A stretch of DNA of 64,000 nt, taken from positions 178,712,866-178,776,865 of the forward strand of contig NC_080572.1 of the NCBI RefSeq assembly GCF_030247185.1, given 5' to 3'. Shown here piece after piece: positions 10,371-22,020 of the stretch (the stretch's first letter is position 1; every line of letters begins with the position of its first letter). The translations under genes were made by a program, and so were the position numbers. The notes under the pieces are model-generated. The model was given only the letters and a program-made list of their open reading frames with translations, ran no database searches and was not told the origin of the DNA. This DNA is from Malaya genurostris (taxonomy: Eukaryota > Arthropoda > Insecta > Diptera > Culicidae).

Positions 10371-12545
10371 AAATTTTGGCTTTAAAAATCCCTTACTCTT
10401 CACTGTATGGGGCCGGGTGTCAATAAAAAGTTTCAAAAATAGTCGCGTAACCTTTTTGTGCCATAATTTTGAACGTTAATAACTCGGTCATTTGTTGATG
10501 GATTGTTATAATTTAACAACCAATCGATTTGGAAACTTTTAACTCAAACATGTATGACGACGTCGTTTCAGTATTTCAATAGCATACTATTGAAAAAATG
10601 GTTGGAATCGACCTATGTTTTCATCCACCAATCCCTGTTGTACAAAATGACGTCAACTTCTTGTTCGGCATAGGAGGCTTTGCGTCATGCATAAAAAACA
10701 CCGCATCGTTCTGCGTGGTATGAAGAGAAATCTATAAATATAGGCTGCACAATATTTCTTTGTCTAGTTGATGTTTGACTGTGAATGAAACAAGTAGCTC
10801 GTCCAGTGAGCTGATGACTGGGTTGTATATGCGTTCACTTGCTGGATTGTCGCTTTTGCATTATGTGTTGGTGAAATTTCCTGTTGTCTGCGCAACACCG
10901 TGTTCGCTTGAGTATCTTATACCTATCATATAGCTATTGAAGAACCGAATCAGCGTGGTGATTCTTTTGAAATATCCCATGTATTTAGCAAATTTTTGGT
11001 CGATTTTGCCATTAAAAATGCCTTACACCTCGCATCCCGAGGCTGGGTGTCAATTTAAAACATGCAAAACTAATCGCGTAACATTTTTCTGTCATAATTT
11101 TGAACGCTTATAACTCAGACATTTGGTGATGGATTTATATAATTCAACAAACAATCGATTCGGAAACATTTAACCTAAAGTTATGAGACAACGTCATTTG
11201 AATATTTCAATTGCATACCATTGAAAAATTTGTTTGAATTGATGATCTTATTTATGTTCTCTGGTAACTAACAGGCCAATCTATCGGCGAAAGATTTTTC
11301 GGATCTAATTTGCAGCGTTTGTTCCTCGATGATTTGTTAATGGATTTTCCCCATTTAAATGATTTCAAAGCTTCAATATTGTAAGCTTAAAAATGTTTTA
11401 ATTTGTCAACGGATCGGTTTGCATACTTAAATCTCCATTCCTATACGAACAAAACGGTGGCGCGAAAATGGATTCAGTATAAAGTTGTGTGATGATGATA
11501 ATCATAGATACTTCTTTTTCATTATATGTGACTGAACAAGTTGTTGTCCCACCAGCAATTAAACGGTTCAAAAACCTCAAAATTAAATTCTGAAACTTAT
11601 CTAAAAGCGGCCTCCTCGGTTTAGTAGTATAAATGAGTTCCACAGGCTCTCATATACAGTACAATTAGATGCAATATCATATAGTATCAAAGATAAACTC
11701 AAGGTGAATTTACCTGCGATTTTACATGTATCGTTTGAATAGGAACCCTAGTAGAATTTGGTTAATGGCCAGTTTCAGTTTAATTATTATTTGCTTGAAA
11801 ACAATAAGCGTCTGATGGCTACACGCGTTGTGACTATGACAATGTTCATTCATGTATTAATAACATCAAGTTACAATATGAACAAAATTTCGGAATTCTG
11901 TTGCGTTTCCATTCCGTATATTCCTAATATGCCAAAGCGAAAATCAATGTAAGTTTCACATGTTTTCTTCCTCGTATTGTTGCCATATTATTTACCGACA
12001 CTTTCCGAAGATTATCGACGATTTTGAAGAAGGAATAATAAAATTACACTATTACTTAGTTTACTGGTACAACATTTTTCGTTAAAATAAATAAAATCTC
12101 CTCTTGGATCGATTAACTGTTTATAAAATTAATATGTTTGTACGTTTCTCGAAAATTTTTATCATAAAATAAAATATATTTATTTGTTCAGGTTTAAATC
12201 TTTTGGTTGTTTGTATCTAAAATTGAGCTTACAAGTAACTTTGAATTCATCATAATTGACTTCTAGTTAAAGGACGTTATTCAAATACTTAACAATGTAA
12301 AAATTTGTGGAAAGGGATCAAAATTGAATAGAATAAATTATCAAGAAAAAATCCAATTGTCAATTTTATCATTCGCTAACAATCTAAGCGCTTAAACTAG
12401 AGCAAGTTTGTAATTAGTCAATTGAATAAGTTTTTAGTTTAGTGTATCATCATTATCATCTCTTTCTTGTATTAATTATGAAGACCCTAGAAACGTTTCA
12501 TTTTTAATGTTATTGTGCTCGGTCGTGTCTTGAATTCAACCCTCT
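10365..12545 (+). repeat. 2.2-kb repeat core, inverted copy at 39150-40935
   Basis: Long collinear reverse-complement similarity to 39150-40935 includes 'taactcggtcatttgttgat', 'gcgtcatgcataaaaaacac', 'ttaatttgtcaacgg' and 'cggtcgtgtcttg'. Inside, a segment of about 200 bp is duplicated in direct orientation (10375-10590 and 11005-11240). The partner has the same duplication, so the duplication predates dispersal. No protein is encoded. Confidence 0.75.
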
Positions 12546-12725
12546 AATTTTTTCACATCGATAGAGAATCACATCGAGGTTGCTACAATTCTTTTTTTTA
12601 CTGTGTAAGGTGTATGTCTGGAAACCGAATACTATAGAATAAATAAAATAAATAATTTCTGCCATTACACTCGAAATGTGGTCAAATACAATGCAAAAGG
12701 TCCAAAAAAGGGCCGCTTTTTGTGT

Positions 12726-12946
12726 ATCTACACCCAACCTTCCATTTACGTAACTTATATATGTATATATGTATTAATAAACTTACGCATGTGTGTAAAT
12801 ATTTGTATTTCTTAATACATATAAATATTGCTGAAGTAAAAGCAATCATTTATAAGTATTAATATATACACATACATGCAGATGGCTGAGTGCGTAAGCA
12901 TACATACATACATATATAAGGTTCGTAAATGGAGGTTTGGGTGTAG
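12726..12946. mobile_element. MITE with CTACACCCAA termini
   Basis: Inverted ends CTACACCCAACCTTCCATTT (left) and its complement 'aaatggaggtttgggtgtag' (right) enclose AT-rich sequence with tatatatgtata and catacatacata simple repeats. A related fragment 'acacccaagcctccgtttac' is at 46744. Confidence 0.7.
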
Positions 12947-13073
12947 TAGTGGCGATCATTTGATCATTATTGTATTCTGAGTGAATGGTTAAACGGCACT
13001 ATATAGCCTAAATAAATTTTTCATTTCTCAAAATCGGAATTTAATAGGTCCTGTCAGGATGGCGCACCCTGTA

Positions 13074-14600
13074 TGACAAAATTTACTGCTTTTCATCTGT
13101 ACAAGTACCCAATTTCTCGATTGGTGTTCATTGGCCAATTTTTCACTCGTGGTGTCGCAATGAAAAGTGTATTTTATGAATCAGATCGGAGTATTCACAT
13201 TTGAAATGGGATCAAAATGAGTTCTAGGCAAAAGCTTAATGTTCAACTTCAATTATTATTAAATAAATTTGGATGGCGTTTCCAATAAAAATACTCCTAA
13301 ATAAATAAACGAATTTTAACCATTTCGTATTTCCATCTGAACTGGGAATAGTCTATAATTAGGGAAAAATTCATTATTGACATTCAGCTTCCGTTTATTG
13401 ATTTACACCGATTGGCCAGCGATGTTTCGAAATTACTAGTCGAAAGTACGAGTTACGTAAGAGCTCACTCATTCCGAAGTACCGCTATTTTGGTTCTTCC
13501 AACCATATTTACACAAACAGTGGAATTGTAATTCGAACCAACAATGTTTATACGACGGTAAAGGATGAATATCTGCTGCTCTAGATGAAAATTAAAAAAA
13601 AAAAACTTTCTCTGCTTGTGGGCGCCGCATATCTGTTTCGAAATCGATCTACTCATCGGTGCTTATTGTGAAACTAGGGCTAAACTGGGAATCGGTCGCA
13701 ACATGTTTGTTTCTGGAGAATTCTGATCGATGATATGGGTGGATCATCCGGTATTGTTCACAATTTCCAGTTTGTCTGGCTAGATGAGTCAGGATGGTTA
13801 TTTCCGTCAGTACTGTTTACCTTAATTAAGAGTACGTACTTTCATCGGAGAACCACACGTTGCATTTCGAACAATACAAAGCGTTTTGTTCCTTAAAAGT
13901 AAAGAAAAAAAAATTCGTGGTGCCATTATTCAACGCACCTCGTATAATGAGACTGAATAGCACTAGGTATCATAAAAACCACGATGATGCAAACAAGTAA
14001 ATATGGAAAACCCTGAGCCATTTTCGAACCAATAAAACGAAAAGCTAATAAAAAATTAAATGTTGAACGTGTTTTATGGCTAACGAAAACAAGATCTAAG
14101 CCGATTAACTCAACACACTAGTTTTTAAGCGTATCTCATGGATTTCAAAGATGGTGAAATGGTGATGAATTACTACACAAAGTATTTTTGTTACTATTTT
14201 GTTAGTATTTAGCGAAACGTGTATTGATTGTGAACGTTGAAAAATAAAAACAACGTGAGATGACTTCAAATAGAGATCTGTCATTTCATGTTATGACTCA
14301 AAGTAGACACCCAAAAATGTGTGACATGTCGCGCGAATATTTGTATTTGGTTTGCAAACCTTTGCGAATGAAAATTGGCTTTATTTTTGGTTCAATTCGT
14401 CACCGATTCTAACCGATTTAGGAGAAATTTGATTTACATCGATTCGTCATCAATACTGATTTTCATAACTTTTGATTCCGATGGAAGGTTTAATTCGATT
14501 ACAGTGAAATTCTTACATTTTTGGATTACATTTCGAGTTTCTAAGCTACGGATCAATACGTGCAGGGAAATGGGATAATGACGTATAACAGGATAGTAGT
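13074..14600. other. Unassigned spacer
   Basis: Moderately AT-rich and apparently single-copy within the window. Frames are short and show no family I recognise. No splice-flanked coding exon was supported. Confidence 0.4.
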
Positions 14601-14639
14601 CTTTCAAACTATTCTCTAGTAGAATTTTTTTTAAACTAA

Positions 14640-15450
14640 TTTTTTATTTTTTTTTAATGTGGAACACATTTTTGTTTTCTATATACAAATTAGAAACTCA
14701 AGAAAAAAACACGTAGAAATGTGGTCAGGTTTTGAACAATTACAGCTCAGTCAATTTTGTATCAATTATTAATATTATGTCACCATTTGATTGGAAATAT
14801 TTCTACGTATTCATGTGAATGTTCATAGCCATGTATTTTTAATTGTATATCATTGAAATGTTGATTAATAGCTAGCAGTGTCGTATTTTGTCTGAAAAAA
14901 ATCTCCGGCATACCGGATTTCCCTGTCATAGTCGACGGTTTTGAAGGAGTAAGCGATATATCAAAGGGAAAACATCGCTCTGATTGGTAAAAGCGAAGCT
15001 GTTAGAAGCACGCGAAGCTATAAATATAAGTAAAATTATAGCTAACGTTTCAGTCCTATCCTACGTGTAGCATGCTAGAGGTAGGTTGTTGCTAGACAGT
15101 AAGACAAAAAATGCAATAAAATTTTGATTTGAAGCTTTAATTGGTATGCTCTGATCTTGTGTCATGCAAGATCGGATGAAATTCCATTTTATATCGTTTC
15201 GCCTGAGAAATTGACAACTACCTCAGAGTAAATTTTGAGTGCATGATATTAGTTTCTAATTTATATAAAATGAACTCGATTGATAATGAGAAAAAAAATA
15301 ATCGCTTCAATCACAATCGCAGAATGGTAGTAATGGTAGAGAAACGCTATAAAATAACTGCTTGCATACAAAACTTGAACACAAGCTTGGCGAAGTGAAG
15401 CTTAAATATTGATATCCGTATCGCAAGCATGTACATACAACCATATAATT
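14640..15450. repeat. Right arm of the large inverted repeat, part 1
   Basis: Reverse-complement partner of 3470-3865 plus 8042-8450. It is uninterrupted at the point where the left copy holds the 4.18-kb element ('aaattatagctaacg'). It ends at the left TSD of the retroposon (15441-15450). Confidence 0.8.
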
Positions 15451-16569
15451 CAGTTCGTGCTCGCATCTCACCCAACACAGTCGAAAATCGTTTGCGGTCG
15501 AAGCAAAAGAAACAAAGACAATACAGTGCAGTGAACAATAGAGTATACGGAATGGTCAAATACGATTTAACAAAGTCTTAAACTTGGCCAACAAGACCAA
15601 ATTCAATTTGTTAAGATTTCAAGCGTTGCAAAGTTAGACCAGCAGCAAATGAAATTGAAATCTTACTTAAAGAACGAATGCATCTAAACGTTAATGATGT
15701 AAGTGAGATTCAATTCAACAAGGCGTCTAACTGTGTGTATATTATGTTTAAACGTGAAAGCGATGCAATTGCATTCGCTTCGGTTAACAACGAGGTGCAC
15801 AGCGTTGAGTGTGACAACATTAAATACAAAATTCCTGTGCACATGGTGGACAATGCCATACAAGTACGCGTGCATGACCTTCCCCCGCAGTCCAGCGATC
15901 AGTCCGTTCGGGAAATCATGTCGCAGTATGGTGAAGTTCTTTCCATCGAAAGAGAAGTATGGCGGAATTTTGTCCCCGGCATCCGAAATGGCGTGCGAGT
16001 GGTACGTATGCAACTAAGTAAGGCAATTCCATCCTACATCATTTGTGTTCAAGGTGGGACACATCCGTGTAAAACGCTGATTACTTATGAAAATCAGCTG
16101 GGTACATGTCAGTTTTGTGAACAACCTGCACACTACGGTGAACCTTGCACTGAAACTGCGAAAAAAACATCATCAACCAAAGACAAGTTGAACCGTTCAA
16201 CTACGAAAACTAGTGAGGGTAGTACTCCTGTTTTACCATCAAACCAACCAACAACAGCAACCAATGTACAACAAGGCGCTTCTACAGCAACTAGCAACGA
16301 GCTCAAGACTGCGAACAAAAAGGAAAACGAAAAGATGACGGAAATCAACAACACAACCACCGATGCGGCAATGGAGGACGAGACGAGTCACGAACAAAGT
16401 GCCCCTCAATCCTCGCAGGAGGGAAATGGAAGCTCTTCTCCTCCTAGAAAAAGAGTGACAACGAGATCCACTTCAAAAAAATCTTTATTTAAAAAATCGG
16501 CTAATTCGGCCACGTAAAGCTTGTACGCAAATAGGCCGGAATTAAAATATCTTTTGAATGAAAAAAAAA
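15451..16569 (+). mobile_element. Retroposed ORF1-only element with poly(A) and 10-bp TSD
   Basis: The element starts at cagttcgtgctcgcatct and ends in nine A (16561-16569). It is flanked by ccatataatt (15441-15450) and ccatttaatt (16570-16579), a 10-bp TSD with one mismatch. The inverted partner at 3.4-3.5 kb shows the empty site 'ccatataattgcatacattt'. It encodes one protein with a zinc knuckle and has no endonuclease or reverse transcriptase. It is therefore a complete short retroposon that depends on enzymes supplied elsewhere (inference). Confidence 0.85.
15678..16517 (+). CDS. LINE ORF1-like RNA-binding protein with one CCHC zinc knuckle
   Basis: Intact 279-codon frame. Residues about 15-115 look like an RRM-type nucleic acid-binding fold, with 'IQVRVHDLPPQSSDQSV' followed by 'YGEVLSI'. 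A CX2CX4HX4C knuckle follows: C144, C147, H152 and C157 in 'CQFCEQPAHYGEPC'. Residues 158-250 are low-complexity S/T/N/Q, and the tail from about 251 is basic (PPRKR...KKSLFKK). This is the layout of ORF1/Gag-like proteins of non-LTR retrotransposons, which coat the element RNA. The ATG at 15678 lies 228 bp into the element. No ORF2 follows; poly(A) comes 44 bp after the stop codon. The intact frame suggests recent insertion. The clade is not certain. It is not Jockey-like, because it lacks the three-knuckle array seen at 22.6 kb. Confidence 0.75.
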   Translation: MHLNVNDVSEIQFNKASNCVYIMFKRESDAIAFASVNNEVHSVECDNIKYKIPVHMVDNAIQVRVHDLPPQSSDQSVREIMSQYGEVLSIEREVWRNFVPGIRNGVRVVRMQLSKAIPSYIICVQGGTHPCKTLITYENQLGTCQFCEQPAHYGEPCTETAKKTSSTKDKLNRSTTKTSEGSTPVLPSNQPTTATNVQQGASTATSNELKTANKKENEKMTEINNTTTDAAMEDETSHEQSAPQSSQEGNGSSSPPRKRVTTRSTSKKSLFKKSANSAT

Positions 16570-16640
16570 CCATTTAATTGCATACATTTGGGCTATTGGT
16601 GTAATTTCGTCGGCTATAGAACAAATACATATCACGACAA
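16570..16640. repeat. Right arm of the large inverted repeat, part 2
   Basis: Reverse complement of about 3397-3470: 'aattgcatacatttgggcta', then 'gtaatttcgtcggcta'. It resumes directly after the retroposon TSD. Confidence 0.75.
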
Positions 16641-16749
16641 ATAGAGTCTATATTCTGGGTTCGCGGGTTCGGTGTTGGTTCCTAATAAAGATCAATCTAA
16701 GTAGACTATAGTGCATTTGCGGATTCAAAAGTGTGACAATTAATTGAAA

Positions 16750-17566
16750 ATGTCGATCATTAGAAATTTTAGTTGCCTTGTTCCACATCAATGGCTCAAT
16801 GTCAATACGTGATTTGGCAAAAAAAGCAGGAACGAGTGTCGGAATGATCGAGCGTATCAAAAGGCAAAATCAGCGGAAGACCTACAAGAAGCAGAAAATT
16901 TCGAAACAAAGTGTAGAACAGAAGAAGTGAACAGCAATAAGGGCCCGGAAATTGTATTCGCGTCTTTTGCAGTGTCCGGATGCATGTGTTTTGATGGACG
17001 ATGAGATTTATGTAAAGAAGGACTCGAAAACCCTTCCATGTCCACAATACTTTACTATCGTCGTTGGGTAGGATGTGAGCGATGCGGACAGGTCGATTCA
17101 AGTGGAGAAACTCGGTCGAACGGTACTGGTATGGCAAGCAATATGTTCCTGTGGTTTGAAGTCAACAATTTTCTACACTACCGGAACTATAAATGCAGAA
17201 ATCTATCGTTCTGAGTGTCTCCAGAAGAGATTGCTGTCTTTATATAAGAAGCATAGTACACCTCCACTGTTTTGGCCGGATTTAGCGTCGGCTCATTATG
17301 CCAAAACCACTCTCAATTGGCTTGCGGTAAAGGGTATCAATTTCGTTGAGAAAAATATCAATCCACCAAATCGCCCTCAGCTTCGACCCATCGAACGTTA
17401 CTGGGCAATCGTGAAAAAGGTCTTCAAAAAGACTGGTAAGGCAGCTGGGAACATGCAGGACTTCAAATAAATTTGAACTCAAGCGTCCAAAAAATGCGAT
17501 ACAACATTTGTCCGGAACTTGATGAAGAGCGTTCGATCAAAAGTTCGAAAATTCGTGAAAGAATAA
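16750..17566 (+). pseudogene. DD37E (ITmD37E-like) ITm transposase relic
   Basis: One frame can be followed from MSIRDLAKKAGTSV (ATG 16799) to KSVRSKVRKFVKE and a stop at 17564-17566. The helix-turn-helix region is followed by the first catalytic Asp in 'LMDDEIYVK', then 'FWPDLASAHYAK' and 'PQLRPIERYWA'. Exactly 37 residues separate the second Asp from the Glu, so this is DD37E, the spacing of the mosquito ITmD37E group. In-frame stops lie at 16928-16930, 17069-17071, 17468-17470 and 17474-17476, with no clear frameshift. It is therefore inactive. The longest surviving frame is 17075-17470. TIRs were not located. An inverted fragment of its 5' region is at 2588-2755. Confidence 0.85.
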
Positions 17567-18217
17567 GTTAAATTTCATCCGGTTCACATTATGCTCAATT
17601 TTACCCTCGTACAATAAAGGATCCATTTTTTGTTTGAATAAAATATCGTTTTTATCATAATTTGAAAGAAAAATTTGTGGATAGCTTATTTTCTATACAC
17701 TCCTTACAACAAAAAGGAAAACATTGGGGTCTGGTATTTTAAATGTAGAATGTGTGTGTAAAATTTGAAAAAAATTGGAGCAGGAAAGGAAATAATTCAT
17801 TACTCAAGGAAGCCCGTAGGCTCTACATTCTCAAAAAAAATATATTTTTTCTTTTGTATTTTGTTGTAATGAAACATTTCAAGAATGTTTGGTCAAGTTT
17901 TAATGTCGATCGAAGCAGAAATCTTGGGCCTTCTTCTTGTCTTACTTCTTCGCAGTATGAAATAATCAGAGATAAAGGCCCACTACTTGCTGAATTTTGC
18001 TCCAATAGCCTTGAAAATTTCACAGAATATTCTTGAAATGTTTTACTATAAGAAAATACATAGAAAAAAATAAATTATTTTTTAAATGTGTTAGACCCCA
18101 CCCGCCCCTTAAGGGTGAACACCAATTATTCGAAATAATTGCGATCTGATGGTAATACTTGTTTAAGAATAGGCTGTTCAAATCTTCTTGCAATTCTACT
18201 ATACTAATATTGTTTTG
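17567..18217. other. Unassigned spacer between the DD37E relic and the LINE
   Basis: AT-rich. 'gtacaataaagg' near 17610 may belong to the DD37E 3' flank. 'agaccccacccgccccttaa' near 18093 is a GC island within otherwise AT sequence. No gene was recognised. Confidence 0.4.
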
Positions 18218-20276
18218 GTTTTTTTTTAAATAACTATTTATTGGAATATGAGTTAAAATTAAATTATTAAGATTTAAATTGGGTGCTCAGCCACAAGTGG
18301 TGACTTTTCAGCCCTATTATATATATGATTTGGTTATTACCATGAGGACATTATTTGCTTCCGCAATTCTGAGATTTTTGTGTAGGGAAAATTCTAAACC
18401 TACTTGTATTGTGTAATGGGGAAAAGGAACTTATATACTAACTTACTAACTAATACAGAGAGCGAATCGATTCAATTGAAGATTGCATCGATTTTTGTCG
18501 GAATTTGCTTATAATATTATGTGACATTACATCTAATGACTCTATATTTGTGAGTCTGTGTAAATCATTTCTACTAAACCAGGGAGGACGCTTTAAAATC
18601 ATTTTCAGAATTTTATTCTGAATCCTTTGAAGCGTTTTCTTCCTGGTGGAACAACAACTTGACCAAATTGGTACTGCATAAAGCATGGCTGGTCTGAAAA
18701 TTTGTTAATAAATAAACAACTTGTTTTTTAAACAGAGCTTAGAATTTCTGTTTATAAGAGGATATAAACATTTAATATATTTATTACACTTCGCCTGGAT
18801 TCCTTCAATGTGATCCTTGAAAGTGAGTTTTTTGTCATACGTTAAACCTAAGTATTTAGCTTGATCAGACCATGTCAATTCCAAGCCATTCAATTTTAGA
18901 ATGTGATTATTGTTTGGTTTAAGAAAAGAAGCTCTTGGCTTATGAGGAAAGATAATTAATTGCGTTTTTGCTGCATTTGGTTTAATTTTCCATTTTGACA
19001 GATAATCACTAAAAATATTTAAACTTCTTTGTAGCCGACTGCAGATCACTCTTAGATTTCTACCCGTGGCTAACAGACTTGTGTCGTCACAGAATAGCGA
19101 TTTCTGACAACCAACGGGTAGATTTGGAAGATCAGAAGTGAAAATATTATACAAGATTGGAGCTACACTCGAACCCTGCGGAACACCGGCTCGTACGGGT
19201 AGCAATTCAGATTTACAATTCTGATAGCTAACCCGAAGAGTACGATCAGTTAAATAATTTTGAATCATTTTGATCAAATAAATAGGAAACTGGAAATCAG
19301 ACATTTTTGCTATTAAACCTTTGTGCCAAACACTGTCGAATGCTTTTTCTATGTCTAGAAGAGCAACTCCAGTGGATAACCCAGAAGATTTATTTGATTT
19401 TATCATGTTCGTTACTCTGACAAGTTGATGAGTAGTTGAATGTTCATGGCGAAATCCAAACTGCTCTGGTAAAAAATTGATTTCTCATTTATATGAGACA
19501 TCATTCTCAACAAGATAATTTTTTCAAAAAGTTTACTGATAGAAGAAAGTAAGCTAATTGGTCGATAACTTGATGTTTCTGCTGGGTTTTTATCAGGTTT
19601 CATGATAGGAATTACTTTAGCGTTTTTCCATCTTTTTGGGAAGTAAGCTAATGAAAAACACTTGTTGAAAATTTTAACCAGGAGTCTCAAGGCAACATCG
19701 GGAAGATTTTTAATAAGAATATTAAAAATTCCATCATTACCAGGAACCTTCATGTTTTTAAGTTTCCTAATAATTGATTTAATTTCATCAAAATTCGTCT
19801 CAATAATGTCATTGTGTGATAACACTTGGGTTGAAATATGATCATATTTCAGTGAGACTTCATTTTCAATAGGACTCATAACGTTCAAATTAAAATTGTG
19901 GACACTCTCGAACTGCTGAGCAAGTTTTTGAGCTTTTTCGCCATTTGTAAGAAGTATTTGATTTCCTTCCTTGAGAGCAGGAATTGGTTTCTGAGGTTTC
20001 TTAAGAACCTTAGAAAGTTTCCAGAAAGGTTTAGAATATGGTTTAATTTGTTCAACTTCTTTAGCGAAATTTTCATTTCGCAAAAGAGTAAATCTATGTT
20101 TAATTTCTTTTTGTAAATCCTTAACTATATTTTTCATAGCAGGATCACGAGAACGTTGATATTGTCGTCGACGAACATTCTTCAACCGAATGAGCAGTTG
20201 AAGATTGTCATCGATGATAGGAGAATTTAATTTAGTTTGAGCTTTGGGAACTGAAAGATTTCTAGCTTCGATAATA

Positions 20277-21205
20277 CAGGGTGATTTTTTAAGAGCTTGA
20301 GAACTTTTTTAAACAATAAAACGCATAAAATTTGCAAAATCTCATCGGTTCTTTATTTTAAACGTTAGATTGGTACATGACATTTACTTTTTGAAGATAA
20401 TTTCATTTAAATGTTGACCGCGGCTGCGTCTTAGGTGGTCCATTCGGAAAGTCCAATTTTGGGCAACTTTTTCGAGCATTTCGGCCGGAATAGCCCGAAT
20501 TTCTTCGGAAATGTTGTCTTCCAAAGCTGGAATAGTTACTGGCTTATTTCTGTAGACTTTAGACTTGACGTAGCCCCACAAAAAATAGTCTAAAGGCGTC
20601 AAATCGCATGATCTTGGTGGCCAACTTACCGGTCCATTTCTTGAGATGAATTGTTCTCCGAAGTTTTCCCTCAAAATGGCCATAGAATCGCGAGCTGTGT
20701 GGCATGTAGCGCCATCTTGTTGAAACCACATGTCAACCAAGTTCAGTTCTTCCATTTTTGGCAACAAAAAGTTTGTTAGCATCGAACGATAGCGATCGCC
20801 ATTCACTGTAACGTTGCGTCCAACAGCATCTTTGAAAAAATACGGTCCAATGATTCCACCAGCGTACAAACCACACCAAACAGTGCATTTTTCGGGATGC
20901 ATGGGCAGTTCTTGAACGGCTTCTGGTTGCTCTTCACTCCAAATGCGGCAATTTTGCTTATTTACGTAGCCATTCAACCAGAAATGAGCCTCATCGCTGA
21001 ACAAAATTTGTCGATAAAAAAGCGGATTTTCTGCCAACTTTTCTAGGGCCCATTCACTGATTTGCAAGCGTTGCTCGTTAGTAAGTCTATTCATGATGAA
21101 ATGTCAGAGCATACTGAGCAAATAATAATGCATGAAAATCATAACCTCAAAAAATCTGAGCAAATACTAATGCATGAAAATCCTAACCTCAAAAAAATCA
21201 CCTTT
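20277..21205 (-). mobile_element. rosa-type (DD41D) mariner-like element inserted in LINE ORF2
   Basis: The termini are CAGGGTGATTTTTTAAGAG on the left and, inverted, AAAGGTGATTTTTTTGAGG on the right, flanked by TA (20275-20276 and 21206-21207). LINE ORF2 is coherent on both sides. Near the right end two tandem copies of a unit of about 44 bp occur ('atgcatgaaaatc' then 'taacctcaaaaaa'). The element encodes a partial transposase. Confidence 0.85.
20384..21094 (-). pseudogene. rosa-family DD41D transposase, N-terminally truncated
   Basis: Open frame of 236 codons. 'ILFSDEAHFWLNGYVN' holds the first catalytic Asp, 'QQDGATCHTARDS' the second and 'CDLTPLDYFLWGYVK' the third. Counting from the second Asp to the Asp of PLDYF gives 41 residues between them, the DD41D spacing of the rosa family. 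An Asp at spacing 36 (SCD) also exists. About 110 N-terminal residues with the DNA-binding helix-turn-helix domain, expected in a full transposase of about 345 residues, are absent. They were lost between the TIR and the catalytic domain. The catalytic part is unbroken, so the insertion may be fairly young, but without the DNA-binding part it should not be functional. It has the same orientation as the host LINE. Confidence 0.85.
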
Positions 21206-22020
21206 TATAATGATTCAAATTATCAATTGCTGTGTCGATGTCCGCAGAATTTTCTAAAATAGTTTCATGATCCACATGATTTTCAATGTGAGATCTGTAA
21301 TCCAACCAATTAGCTCTATGATAGTTGAAAATAGAACTAATTGGATTAATTAAAGCTTCGTTGGAAAGTCTGAATGTTACTGGAAGATGATCTGAGTCAA
21401 AGTCAGCATGTGTAATCGGTTCACTACAAATGTGACTTTGATCTGTTAGAACCAGATCAATTGTAGACGGGTTTTTCACTGAAGAGAAACAAGTCGGATT
21501 ACTGGGATGAAGAACTGTGAAGTAACCAGCTGAGAGTGGATTATGAAGTATTTTGCCATTACTGTTATTTTGCCTACAATTCCACTGGACATGCTTAGCA
21601 TTTAAGTCCCCTATTACGAAAAGTTTCGATCGATATCTTGTAAGTTTTTGCAAATCGCCTTTAAAGAAATTTAATTGTTCGCCGGTGCATTGGAATGGCA
21701 AATATGCTCCAGCGATGAAATAAATTCCATGAATGGTTTCAACTTCGATTCCCAAGCTTTCAATAACTTTAGTATTGAAAGAAGGTAAAATTCGATGTTT
21801 AATTTGCCGTTGGACAAAAATGGCAACTCCACCACCCATTCCAGTAAACCTGACAAAACGATGAACCACATAATGTGGATTACTTTTTAATTTGGCATTT
21901 GGTTTAAGAAAAGTTTCTGTCACTATGGCAATATGGATTTTGTGAACTTCGAGAAAATTATAAAATTCATCTTCACTCGATTTCAAAGATCGAGCATTCC
22001 AATTTAAAATATTCAAATAT

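Larger units (their letters stand above)
9645..13071. mobile_element. 3.4-kb non-autonomous TA-flanked element with CAGGGTGCGCCATC termini
   Basis: Perfect 14-bp TIRs CAGGGTGCGCCATC start at 9645 and end at 13071. They are flanked by TA at 9643-9644 and 13072-13073. The CAGGGTG start resembles the rosa (DD41D) ITm group, and a rosa-type transposase is present at 20384-21094, but no transposase exists here. The interior is composite: a hairpin MITE (9948-10370), a 2.2-kb core shared with 39150-40935, and another MITE (12726-12946). Confidence 0.65.

Noticed and set aside
15684..16013. Minus-strand 109-codon frame and plus-strand 104-codon frame overlapping the retroposon ORF
   Set aside because: Shadows of the zinc-knuckle protein, which alone has recognisable domains.
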